Shown here one piece after another: positions 37,088-48,260 of a stretch of DNA of 64,000 bases; position 1 is the stretch's first letter; each line of letters starts with the position of its first letter. The DNA is from Scleroderma bovista (Eukaryota; Basidiomycota; Agaricomycetes; Boletales; Sclerodermataceae), in contig JAYMGJ010000136.1 of the NCBI GenBank assembly GCA_037178675.1, forward strand, positions 1 through 64,000, in the 5' to 3' direction. A program made the translations under genes and the position numbers. The notes under the pieces were generated by a model. That model made no database searches. It was not told the origin of the DNA and worked only from the letters and a program-made list of their open reading frames with translations.

Positions 37088-38611
37088 ATGTTGACCTTGG
37101 CGTACACCCATCGAAGCATGCATCCAGTATTTATATTATGTCTACTCAGGAACTCACCCAGGACCGGACTCCCCCCCTTTGCCCAGCAGCTGGCGCACGA
37201 TCTCTCTCTCTCTCAAGATTACCTTGGTCACACGACCCAGATGTCAGCCAATCCCTCAATCCCTCAGCTAACGTCCATACTCTCTTTAAATGACTTCCGT
37301 ATCTCTATTGGACGACAACCGGCCGCGTCTACCGCAAGAACAGCTACCTTCCAGGAAGGCTCTGACGACCCCAATGACTCTCGTGTTAGTTGGGATGATC
37401 CAACCTGGAAGATTATACCTGCCGCCTTAAAGAAGTATCAGCACGGCAACTACTATCACGACGACAGCTGGGAGAATTATGCTATGCTCATCTACTATGG
37501 TCCACCCAGTCTGTGAACTTCATCCTAAGTTTGATGTTTTCCACTCAATGATCTGCCATCATTATAGATGATCGCACCGAAATGTGTCTGAGCTATGACG
37601 AGAAACCACTACTAGTATACCAGAAGCTTAGGAATGCCGAGAAGCACCCTGTTTTTGTGCTCAAGCACATAAAGGACATCCCCTCACCCATAGCAGCTGC
37701 TCGGCGAAGGCGGTCAACACAGAGAACTTCCAGGAACGTGTCGACCGAGATAAAACCTAACGATGACCTTGTGAACGTTCTAGATTCGGTCTCAGAGTCT
37801 GCAATAGTCAGTGGTGCTCAAACTCCAGTGGAGAGTTTGAAATCTCTGCTAAGCACCATTATCCCTGCATCCGCAGGGCGTGGTGCTAAGAGGGAAATGC
37901 CGCCCCCTCTGAACGTGGTTTCGTACGCGGTAGCCATCTACCCGTACGTAGCCGAGCAAGAGGACGAGTTCGATGTTGCCGTGTGCGTATGCGGGTTCAT
38001 TTGACATTGATGGACATTGCTGACACACCCATGAAGTGGTGATACTTTTGTGATCATCTCACGGCTTTATGACTGGTTGGTGGCACAGCGGGACCCTACA
38101 GGAGTTGACATCGTGGGTGCAAATATGTCAATACGAGGTTGGGTGCCCGATGGCTGCTTTCTGGAGACCGTTATGCCCGTAGCGTCGGCTATTGCTGAAG
38201 CTATGGCATTTGCTCCGTCGAATACTTGCGCCAGGGCACCGATTCTGCCGCGAAGCATCGTCTCCTCGAATTTCCCCGGTGTTGCTTTGATGGATTATAA
38301 AATGAAAGCCGAGGAAGAGATGGATTTGGTGAAGGGCGATTCGATGAGAATATTCAAGGTGTACGACCATTGGTGCTATGTACGTATCCCCCCACTCCGA
38401 TCTCTATTCTGTGTTGATCAGTGTGTAGGCTGTTAAGGAGACTGGTAATCGTGGATGGGTTCCGGTATGTCACGTTCACTAGTATATTTCTGGTGGCTTA
38501 ACTGACTAAATTCAGTCATGGTTGGTTGGGAAAGTACCACGAATACTGAACACCAACTCGACATCTGCAACGAGTAATGCCTTAATGTTAGGTTTCGGAG
38601 ACTCAAATTAA
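37088..38611 (+). CDS. SAM-less Ste50-like paralogue: RA plus two SH3
   Basis: Five exons (37088-37508, 37568-37982, 38037-38379, 38429-38464, 38516-38611) give about 436 aa. The RA domain spans WKIIPAALKKYQHGNYYHDD to FVLKHIKDIPSPIAAAR. SH3-1 opens YAVAIYPYVAEQEDEFDV with GWVPDGCF; SH3-2 opens GVALMDYKMKAEEEMDL with GWVPSWLVGKVP. Intron positions match those of the full-length gene 2 kb upstream (before the MCLSYDEKPLL exon, inside each SH3, and before SWLVGK), so this is a tandem duplicate. No SAM domain or coiled coil precedes it. The upstream boundary is uncertain: 37088 is the first in-frame ATG, and HDLS in both proteins marks where similarity starts. The linker between RA and SH3-1 is much shorter than in the parent. 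The frame is intact, suggesting it is still translated. Confidence 0.8.
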
Positions 38612-38799
38612 AAATTGGGTTCTTCTCGTCTTCCCCACATTCTAACCTACAATCGCCGCGGGGAAGATTAGATATTAACAATGGTATATTGCCCATGAAT
38701 CCGAGCAAAATCCGAGGGTATATAAATTTATACCAATAATTACAAATGAACGTTGGACGCATATAGAACGGAAGTATATGCGGGGCCCCTCCTGTCGAG

Positions 38800-39345
38800 T
38801 TGGAAATGACCAGCGCCTTCATAAGGACAGATCCTGTGAGGCTCCAGACCTCTAATCGCTCATTCCGATTTCGGAGTCCCAGTCTGAATTATCCATTGTC
38901 TTCGGGGGTGAGGAAACGCGATATCATAAACGTCAATAACCCTAGTCTCTAACCCAATAAGGTCGGGAGGGGCGAAAAAGACCGGACTTGAGATGCTTCT
39001 GCCATGTAAATAAGGAAAGGGGAAAGGGAAGTACCGTGGCTACTTCATCATGTGCTCTGAGACAACTAGGAAGCTAAGGTTTAGTGAGGGCAGGGAGTCT
39101 CCTGTTCCTGATCACCGGGATCTTGGTAGGTGCAATGCGGGGAGACAGCCCTAACCGGATGCGCTAGAGGTGTGGATTAAGGCAATGTCATTAGTAAATC
39201 GTAGGCAAACACGCGCAGTCCTCCCAAGCTGCGTTTCGGAGGGCCTAGAGTACCTATGACATCTACCTGCTCCGGAAGCACGCCACGTTCTTCATGTGTT
39301 TCTCGTAGAGCGGCGGATAGGAAGGACGGGCCATTGTTAGCCACT
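38800..39345 (-). pseudogene. decayed Nudix hydrolase (CoA-diphosphatase/Pcd1 type)
   Basis: The minus strand at 39345-39190 reads FLSAALRETHEERGVLPEQV then GTLGPPKRSLGGLRVFAYD. The ALRETHEERGV core is the Nudix box helix with REx2EE, and the following segment matches the CoA-pyrophosphatase branch. Further on, in a different frame, comes PSLNLSFLVVSEHMM, and near 38870-38800 NERLEVWSLTGSVLMKAL matches the conserved LEVWGLTG end of fungal peroxisomal Nudix enzymes. Stops and frame changes separate these blocks, and no N-terminal half is visible. Small introns could explain one or two breaks but not all. Intact members hydrolyse CoA and its esters. Confidence 0.65.
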
Positions 39346-39752
39346 ATATCTAACAAATATACATTCCTATACCTCGTTTGCTTTACCCTATGGGAACATT
39401 CGACGAAAAGTTAACCATAATCCGTAGATGCTAGCCATGGTTGTATATTACCTGCCTGACTTGTCTGGGGTGTGATCTTAGGTTCCCCTGACCACCCCGG
39501 TACCTTGACCACATCACAGGCCGGAATGACGACTGTCGCATGAGCCTCCCTTGGATCGGATGTGCATGTGGATAATCTTTGGTCAGACTCGGAACGAGCC
39601 ATGCAAGAGATGTGCGTGGAAGGTGCGGTATGAGAGATGACAGAATGCAGAGACGACGGGAACTGGGAACTCAGCGTTATTCGACGCTGTCATGAACATC
39701 ATATACTACTACCGTAACACTTTTGAGCTAAACAACCCGCGACAAAAATTGA

Positions 39753-39826
39753 TGGCCAACGTGGGGATCGAACCCAAGACCTTCGCGTTATTAGCACGAC
39801 GCTCTAACCAACTGAGCTAGTCGGCC
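39753..39826 (-). tRNA. tRNA-Ile (anticodon AAU)
   Basis: A full cloverleaf on the minus strand: acceptor GGCCGAC/GTTGGCC (one G-T pair), D arm GCTC/GAGC with loop AGTTGGTTA, anticodon arm TCGTG-CTAATAA-CGCGA, variable AGGTC, and T arm with loop TTCGATC. The anticodon loop CTAATAA gives AAT (read as IAU), isoleucine. No intron. A discriminator A follows the acceptor stem. Internal A and B boxes are intact, so it should be transcribed by RNA polymerase III. One mismatch lies at the base of the T stem. Confidence 0.95.
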
Positions 39827-40074
39827 TGTTAGATTATTGATCAAGGATCGATTGAAGGGACGGCGTTTGTCAGTCCACACAACTAATAGAGTTTTATCGT
39901 TCATGTGCTTGGGGAAGTACTGGCTCCCGCCAACCTTGCTTGGTCCAGCTTGCAAGCTATAGGGGTTCAATGTATATATCCCCCAGGGAAGCCTTCAAGC
40001 AGTACCACAAGAACGGACAGCGAGAGGCAACGACCGTCTTTCGAATCAATGGCTGTCACTGGTGACTTAATTGA

Positions 40075-43000
40075 TCATGGTGTCTGAATCGACTTACCGC
40101 CTCCGTAGGACCCGCCAGATGGATCCTGTGTATCCCCCGGACCCTGTTTTTTAACTTTCCGCAGGGCGATTGTCGGGTGACCATCAGATAAGTGATCTGA
40201 CGACGCTGCAATGTACAGCTAGCTGGCAGGTGCTGTGATAAGTCTTCACATGCCATGAATTCTTTGTGACACCACGTACCTGAGCGCTGGAACAGTCAGG
40301 AGCACATAGACGAGGTCTGAGATCCTCTCAGCCTCACTAGCCGCCATCCTCGCATGCTCCTCCCCCAAGACATGCTCTGTCTCTTCGAATTGCAGAAAAC
40401 ACAATGCCCTGTTACACCGTCCCCGCCAACCCATACCCCGTCCACGTGGATGTAGCGCGTACTATATGCCCACCACCCGTCCGCTCATCAATCCAGCCTG
40501 ATTATCCGTAGGTCACTAGCGACTCTTCGCACGGGTCGCACACACAGATATTGCATAGCCGGGCATCCAGCGCTCTGCGAGGCGGAGCTTCGACTCTCGG
40601 ACTTAGACGATCAGGTCCTCACTGTCGTCTGCGGGCGGCACTGGTTCTTCGGGTATAGTGAACCCCGCAATAGGTGGCTCTGCGGTCGCACATTCCCAGC
40701 GCAGTGTGCACGCACTGGAATTCCGCTGTGCAGGTGGCCTTGTACGTGTGGTTTGTTCCGATTGAAAATACGACATCATTCTGTCGGGTTATCTCTGTGC
40801 CTCAGTCGATTGAGTTGTGAGGTGCGTTCATGGATGTGAATATGAAGTGGGCAACAAAAAGAGTGGTTGAGTGCTGTGGGTAGCATGCATATTCTCAGTA
40901 GATAACTTACATGCAATACATAGACAGACAGCCAAATCCACTACCCATTCAACAACGGACGAAAAATAGCCTTCACAACTCCACCTCATCTAACTTGATC
41001 ACCCACCTTGCGTTTCACCTCACCGCCCCCTTCACCACAGAGTCAGAGCCTTCATTTCGGTGCCAAATAAATGGCTTTGCGATGTTGTACAAACGTGTTG
41101 TGCCTGAGCCAGGCCTGAGAGGGTTAGGGCAACATTGTATGACCCTTGTAATGAGATATCTGTTGGTGAGCCGAGTAGAGAAGGAAACCAACAATGATTT
41201 GAAGTCGCCGTTACTCAGAAGCGACAAGCCAAGTGGTTTGTATAAGGCGGTGAAACCACCGAAATAGTTGTATGCCCTCACAAAGTCCCTCTCTCTCTGG
41301 TGCCCACCCCTTGCAGATATTTTGTGCTGCCTTTGGGTGAGGTTCGCCTTTAAAGAAAGTGAGTTGAGGTCAGTAAAGAGGTTTCCTTCGCAGCAGAAGT
41401 CCTCGGAGTCCGTAAAGTGACCATAGTCCCCAAGCTGTTCTCGTAAGACTCGAACAGTGTATGAAGGGTATTGTACCCACCTTTATGTCATTGGATGCAT
41501 ATGCAAACTTCATGGGGACACCATCCACGAGTAGCTCACAGCTAAGCTGCTTCCTCGGACAATGGCGTATCATGAGACCCCGCCAGTCACGGTCGGGATC
41601 GTCTGTTCCCTATTTGCAATATCAATGCCGGTAATGTGCGTGCATAAAAAAGAATCCACTTACATCGACGTCGAAGCCTGTCCATTCATCTGACACAATA
41701 CCGAAACCGGGATCACGAAATACATCAAACTTGACTCCACATATCCTTGAGCTCTTCCACATGATGCAAGAAGTCTGCAGGATCCAGGTTGATTGAGGGA
41801 GAGGGGTTTCCATAATGCAGACCTGACAGGTTGTAGCTCCAGAACGTGCCTTCTTCATGAACTGTGCATGCTCTGGCGCTCTCTTCAGTATTAGGTCATA
41901 GGGGCTCCAAAAAATCGTGCCAGGTTCCTCGCGAACGATATGTATCCAGTTCTGGTCAGACCAGTGTCCAAAGCCCACTGCAAAACGATTCCCTCGACTG
42001 TCGGAATAGGATTTGACGTCGAGATCGGTGCTGGTTGGAATGAACATGCAATCACCACAGTTGGTGAAGCCCTTCTTGTGGATCGCACTGTCATCAATTT
42101 CGAATATGTTGCGCGACGTGTCTTGATATCTAAGATAGACGTGACATAAGTGTGGACACCCAGTGTTATGAGGTAATACTGAAGACCCTGAAAATCGATA
42201 GTAATTGGAATCCCACAAAGCCAACTTGATGGCCACTGGTGGACCCGATGGACAAGAGCGGCATGGCAGCAGGGCTTGGAAGACTGAGTCAGAGTCAACA
42301 ATGGGACGGAGGAACAGCCAAATATGGATGCCGCGATTTGTGATGGAGAATGTGCCAAATTGATCGTCCTCAATCGAAGGAAGCTCTTCTTCTGCCAGGT
42401 TGTCACGTCTGAAAGATTTGATGAATTCATCTCGATCCATCAGTTCCATCTTATCACAACCTCGGAAGAAGCTGGGGTCATCCGCAAGGATACCGCCAGT
42501 CCGTACATGCATTGAGTTGCAACCCCACGCAAAGATGCTTTGGTCGTTCGACGTGCGGATGATCTCCAGCTGAAGACGATGAAAAGCCTTCTTCCCCTCC
42601 CCATACAGCATCGGCATATTCACGTCTAGCAGACCCATCAGAGAATAAGCCCTGTCCTCCACTCGAGTCGTCATCCGATTGGCAGCCCATGACATGATTT
42701 GGGCAACGCACGGACGGTTTGAGGAAAGTCCTCCCTTCAGTATATCCTGTGGAACTCGAGTGATGACTTCTAAGATATATAAAAGTGTCCTCTTGTCACC
42801 AATGGGATGCCAATCCTCGTTGAAGAATTGGACATCCCTCGGCGCTATCATCTCTTGCAGTGTCCACCCACGCGAGAACCACTCTGGCCAGCCGTTCGAC
42901 TTGGGATACTTTTCATCGTCCCTTGCAGTGGGAAAGGATGAACCGTGGACGTCATGGAGGTACACATAGCATATCCTTGAGTTTTCGTACCACCGGTACA

Positions 43001-43361
43001 TGGAATTAATAGCCTCTGATAGCTCTGCGCTGCTTCGCTTGTCGATACAGCAAGTGTCCACCCACAACCACTTATACCCGTCTTTCTTCGCCTGCTCGCA
43101 GCTCTGGATGATCTTTCGGTAGCCATCACGCTGGCGAATTTCGCTTCTCTCCCTCTTGTCCATCTTCGGGAGCTCGACCATCTCGTCATAGTCCACTTCT
43201 TGCTCGATCCACCGATGGGATAAGATCGCGTACTCTGTTACTTCGTCATCGCCGAACTCGAGGACTTTGGCTCGACGGTCAACTCGCTTTCCCTCCCTAA
43301 TCAATCCCTCCCTTTCTAGGCACGCTTTTATGTTGATCAAGCGCATGCTGCACAGGTGCAT
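40075..43361 (-). repeat. segmental duplication, copy A (HET gene plus downstream flank)
   Basis: The segment matches 61310-64000 in order and orientation. The flank with the AGTGATCTGACGACG block at about 40192 corresponds to about 61457. The ACATGCTCTGTCTCTTCGAA-like block at 40370 corresponds to 61678. The HET exon 3 and exon 1 regions match throughout. Small insertions, deletions and substitutions separate the copies. Confidence 0.85.
41015..43361 (-). CDS. HET-domain (heterokaryon incompatibility) protein, copy A
   Basis: Three exons (43361-41664, 41609-41481, 41434-41015) give 748 aa. The HET domain at residues 15-200 shows YAILSHRWIEQEVDYDEM, GYKWLWVDTCCIDKRS, AINSMYRWYENSRICYVYL and RGWTLQEMIAPRDVQFF. 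ARVEDRAYSLMGLLDVNMPM-like sequence (TTRVEDRAYSLMGLLDVN) and GEGKKAFHRLQLEII follow, as in the common basidiomycete HET group. The C-terminal 400 or so residues have no domain I recognise; they include SIFAWGC, WTGFDVD and TDSEDFCCEGNLF. HET proteins trigger cell death on fusion with unlike partners, but this family is large and most members are untested. The exons match those of copy B at 62302, supporting the splices. Confidence 0.87.
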
Positions 43362-43463
43362 ATCAATACCGTGGTCATCAACTGTAGATGGTGTCCATAC
43401 ATGCTCTAAATGAATTGATGATGTTGTGGCGATACAATGAGGTTGGTTCTCTTCGGTTGGTTA

Positions 43464-43478
43464 ACGTCTTTATATGCC
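43464..43478 (-). promoter_or_regulatory. TATA-like element upstream of HET copy A
   Basis: On the minus strand this reads GGCATATAAAGAC, about 105-115 bp before the ATG at 43361. Position and sequence fit a TATA box, but there is no other support. Confidence 0.35.
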
Positions 43479-43820
43479 AGTGCGGACAGCTGATGGTGAT
43501 GGTAAAGGCACAAGGATAGCCCGTGTGATTTCTAGCCGAAAAGCTTCGTCATAACACAGCAAGCAACTGAGCGCCCGATGTCATTATCAAGCAAGGTATC
43601 GTTGGCCACCCAAGTCAGTGACAATAAGCCGGGAAAAAGCGACCGCCTTCCTTCGGGGACTACTCGAAGGTGCATTACGATTAATGAACGCGACCGACTC
43701 TCTGAAACCCGCGCCATAGACTCAACTTTATAGACGTGACAGAAATGTTACACAAATAAGTCTGCTCCTGCGAACTAAGCCTCAGCTACCCCAGACCCCC
43801 TATTCCAACGTAGCTAGACT

Positions 43821-46800
43821 TCATAATATAAGATTACTACTCTGTTGACCGTCCACAGGTAGTTGTTGGTCTGGTGGCGGTTCCAAATTCGCCTGTGGAT
43901 CGGAAATTTCGATACGATTCTCGTTCGTCGCGGATGGCTCTCCCTCTGGGCCTTCAGCTTCCGCAGCTAAATCTGTTTCTGTCTCCATCTCAGCAAGAGC
44001 TCGTCTAAAGAGAACGTGAGAACACGAGGCAAGACAAGTTAAAGTCCATACTGGTACGCTTCCCGGCAGTCTTTTCTAATGTTGTTCGTTTTCCATCGCT
44101 GGCGACGTGATTGTGGCGCCACTAGTTCCGAGTCAAGGTCTATTAACGAGATTAATGGTCCGCAATCAAAAGCGTTGATTGGTCCTACCGTTGTCTTCGC
44201 CCAGCAGTAAAAGTTTGCTCAGTTCAACCCATTGCCTATTACGCAGGGTGTTAGCTCATCGGCACGATGAGGTTATCACAAATTACCATTGAGAGGCCTT
44301 GTCAAAGAACTGAACAAGATGCAATGGGCCACCTTCGGTTCGATGCACCATATCGCGTTGTCTCTTGACGGATTTGGGTATGCGTTCGTCGTCGGGCTCG
44401 AAGACCACTGCTGGCCACCACGGGTAGGTTTCTAAGCGAGGGGTCAGCACAATAAATGGTTCCCATACAGTCTTACACATACTGGCTTTCGCCCAAACTA
44501 CGTTGTGACGATCAGTACAGCCGAATACATCCGTACAATAACGTACCAAGTGTTCCACCCTCAAGCATCTTGCCATCCTCCAGGACAATTACACCTGGCT
44601 CGCGTCGGGGCGGCGGCGGCGGCGGCGCTATCTCTGGACTTGCAACAGACGGAACTGGCTGACTAGATTGGATACCACCTGATCCGTCCCCTTTACCCTC
44701 CAGTTGGCCGCTATCTCCGTCCTCGCTCTCCAGATCGCTTAGGGAAGATAGGTCCGACTCCTCCAAGTTATGCATCTGTACATCGGCTGTCCGCGATGTC
44801 ACCAGAATGGTGGTGTTGGGGGCCGCCGCCGCCGCTTTCCTCTCTGCTTTCCGCCGTAGGGCCTTCTCCTTCCGAATAGCGGGAGTATCCAATTCCTCGA
44901 TGACAATCCGACCGTGCTCAGCGATAACTTTAGTGTGTGGATCAACAGGGATTGTGGCGATGCGAGCTTCAAGCTCCTCCTGAGTCATCTCTTCACGAGG
45001 AGCATCCTCTACAACTGGTGTTTCTATCTCAATCTTCTCTTCCACCGATAGTCCCGAAGGACCAGCCGGCGTTTCCAATACCGCAGAGCCCTGAAGGGGT
45101 TGATTCTCGGATGTCGCACCACTGACCGTAGAGACTCCAGACATTCCGCGATCTAGTTTTCGAGTCAGAGATAGGTGTCTGTTGGGTAGAATGATATGTC
45201 ACCAACCTGTGCGCATCCGTTTCTTTGGCGGTGGTAATGAGGAGCTGTCCACTGGCTGTCTTCCCCCGCGTTTCTGACCTGAGGGTAAAATCCAGCCAGC
45301 ATCAAACATCTTAAAGGACCCTTGATTATCCACGTCCTCGACCATTTGGGGAACCCCCAGTTGGGACGATGTCGCTACAGATCCCCGGCGAGCTTTAACA
45401 GATGTCGGAACCGCTTGTAATGGATCCAGATCCTGCGCCTCGACCACTCCCCCTGTAGCTTCGGCTTCAAAAGCTGCTGCGACTGCAAGCGCGCGCCGTG
45501 TACGAGGAGCACGAAAACCGGGAGATATGTCTAGTGCATTCGGTTCTCCGGCCTTAAGTTTCGATGTTTTGGCAGCTTTCTTCTTTTGAACCTTGGGTTT
45601 CGGTGGCGGTGGCGGTGGAGGCGGCTTGAGACGACCTAGGTCGAAACTGAACAACGAAGAGAGGGGGTCAGTTTCCAAGATGAATTTGAAGTCGTTCCGG
45701 ATGGCTTCAGGAGAGTCTAAGAGCTCAAGGAGGTCCAACGGAGGCTCAAGATCGCCGATGGGCTGTTGTGGTGGCTTTAGATCGGTACCTGCATCCAAGC
45801 CGGTGTCAAGAGGTGGATGGTACCGGGAAAGGGGGAGGTCGGCTAATATGGGCTGGATATTAATCTGCATGCGCTGAGCAATTTTGTAGAAGGATGTGCC
45901 AGGCTTGTTATACAAAATGGCATTTGACAAGACAAGTTCAATATCGTTCTAGATTGTCCTCAGTTCTGTTATCATCCAGCATAGAAACCTGCTGACCTTA
46001 AATGTATTCAAATCCCAGTACTCATGACGGTCTAGTCTAGCATCGATGATGTCCCAGCTCATGGGATACTGAACGACATCGTAGTAATCGGGAACCTGCG
46101 TCTTCGACACAGGGTGTTTGAATAGACCGTTGCGATCGAGCCTAAAACTATATGTGAATATGTCTTTTGGCAGAACCTAGCGACTCACGCAAGAATTTTC
46201 TCAAAGGCGAGCCGCATGGGGCCTTCGTGTGGGAATAAGATGACTTCAAGTACTCTATGGATCGACTCCAATTGAGCAAGTTTGCGGCTTTCCCGCTTAC
46301 GACTCAACAGGGTGAGTTCACGCAGGATCTCGAGGTCCTTCCGGACCCGTCTCAGATGCTAAGGACGAGTTAGTTATTCACAGCATGCAGCGCCACACCA
46401 ACGCACCTCGAGCTTCAGAGCTTTCTCCTCCTCTGTTTGTACTTTGCCCACATTCGAGGCGGTCCATGGTTCTAGATGAAGTCGCTTCAGGAGCGGCGCT
46501 CCACGTCTCGCCTCTCGTTTTAAGCTCCAATACTTGCAGACCATGTATATAAACTCTGACTTCTTTCGGATAGTGATTTTAGTGATATAGTTTAGAATTC
46601 GGTCAACGATGATTTGTGGAACAAGAGGTGGTCCGGTCTTGTAGGTTTTGGCGTATGCCCTTGCAGATTTTGACAGCTTGGAATTTGGGCTGGATGTGAC
46701 ACCATCGGCGGCCAAAGCTTTAAGTCTGTTCTCTGCTTGTTCTTTCTGTGCGAGCAAGACACACTTAAGGCTGACCAAAGGATTACGAAAGCGCGTTGCT

Positions 46801-48054
46801 CACCGAAAGGTGCTTTTCGCAATAGCAAGTCAGAGTGACGGGCTCCGAACCTTGCGTGCTCTTCATGGGCATGAGCAGTTTCTCACTTCGCGCACAGGTA
46901 GTATGGAAGGCGAGGAAACAAGATGACTTTGTACACTGAATGCAAGCTCCCTCCCGGATTCCACATATAGAACATTTCTAAAAGGACAAACGTCATAAAG
47001 TTAGTGAATCGAAAAGGGATGGGCTCACTAGCTTCCATCTTTGTTTGGGAATCTTTTCGGAGCCCGATATCGGCTCCATGAACACTTCGTTGGCGACTCG
47101 TATCTCAGGAATCCATATAGCACACAGGAGATGGGCCCACTCCCCAAGCACTGTTTGCTTGAAAGCGCCACCTTCATTTGGACAGAATATGCAAGACTGG
47201 ATGTGAATTGCGAATTGGTCAGGGCAATGATTTGGACTATCAAGAACCTTACAACAGGGGATTCCGGGGAAACAGTACATTTTCGACAGAGCCACTGACC
47301 CTCAGGAATGTAGGGAACGCCATAGCAATCTGAGGAACGTCAAACATAAGGACAAGGCCATCTGAAGTACGTGGACGTACCCTGGTGTACAGCCAAGTTA
47401 CACCCATCACAGAATACAATAGCATTACTATTTTCCCCCTCTGGATCGTCACAGATGGCACAGGTCGAATCTTCGGAGGGCATAGCGCAGTCGGGTTTGG
47501 GGATGTTCTTGGTCTATCACGGGCGTTCACACATTGCGCGGCAGGAGGCAATGTAAGAGCGCACCAAGTCAAAGTATTCCTTCTCCAGACGATCCATGAT
47601 GATTTCGAAGGTCTCATATGTAATTGGGTTCAGCTGGTCCTTCTTACGTTCAATGTTGATTGCGTCAAGCCACTCCTGGTCTGCTCAAAGCGTCAGTACA
47701 CCCTCGTTCGCGTACGACAAGCAGATTACCTTGTTCATCCATGTCATATTCCACTTGAATTGCCAGGTCCCTCTCCAGAGGCTCTGGTGCCACGTCAGAT
47801 ACGAACGGAAGACCATGTAACGCTCATCCAACCTATGTGGCGAATGTAATGATCTGGTTTCTGAAACTCGGAGAAATCATTGTCTAATATGTTGTTAGCT
47901 GTATCTCCAGCGAGGACCGATGGAACGTACAGCCATATGACCTTGCTTGCAAGTCATGGACTCCAGCTGGTTGAGTGGAATCATCGTCCGTGACGATTTC
48001 GAAGGAGACCTTGGGCAGTTGTATTTGTTCTGGAGATTTCAGGCCACGACCCAT
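43821..48054 (-). CDS. nto1: Nto1/BRPF-like PHD-bromodomain-PWWP chromatin reader
   Basis: Many short exons. The N-terminus [20 protein letters not shown] leads into an Epl1-like region ([16 protein letters not shown]). The first PHD finger has [20 protein letters not shown] and [18 protein letters not shown] zinc knuckle and extended PHD follow ([52 protein letters not shown]). The bromodomain has [18 protein letters not shown] and [10 protein letters not shown] with the acetyl-lysine-binding Asn. A C-terminal PWWP domain reads [11 protein letters not shown], and the end is QQSSNLIL. This PHD-zinc-PHD, bromo, PWWP order is that of BRPF proteins, scaffolds of NuA3-type histone H3 acetyltransferase. 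Basic and Pro-rich linkers lie between bromodomain and PWWP. Divergent from the next gene, 206 bp apart. Exon edges inside the linker are approximate. Confidence 0.9.
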
Positions 48055-48260
48055 TAGGATAGACAGTAGGATAGTTGGAAGCAAAGATTCAAAGCATGTA
48101 AGTTGTGTAGACAGGGGAGGCAGCGGACGTGGTACGAAATTGGCAACCCTGTCTTTCGCAATCAACTGCCTTGCCACTGTCAACTGTTCGGCCGTGAAAT
48201 GACCACGCGCTTCCAGCAAAAGGCTGCGTAAGTTCGCATTGTCCTGCAAGTTCTCCCATC

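Noticed and set aside
41940..42149. Plus-strand frames inside the HET genes (for example 41940-42149 and 63272-63517)
   Set aside because: They are antisense shadows of the HET exons, present in both copies because the exons are duplicated.
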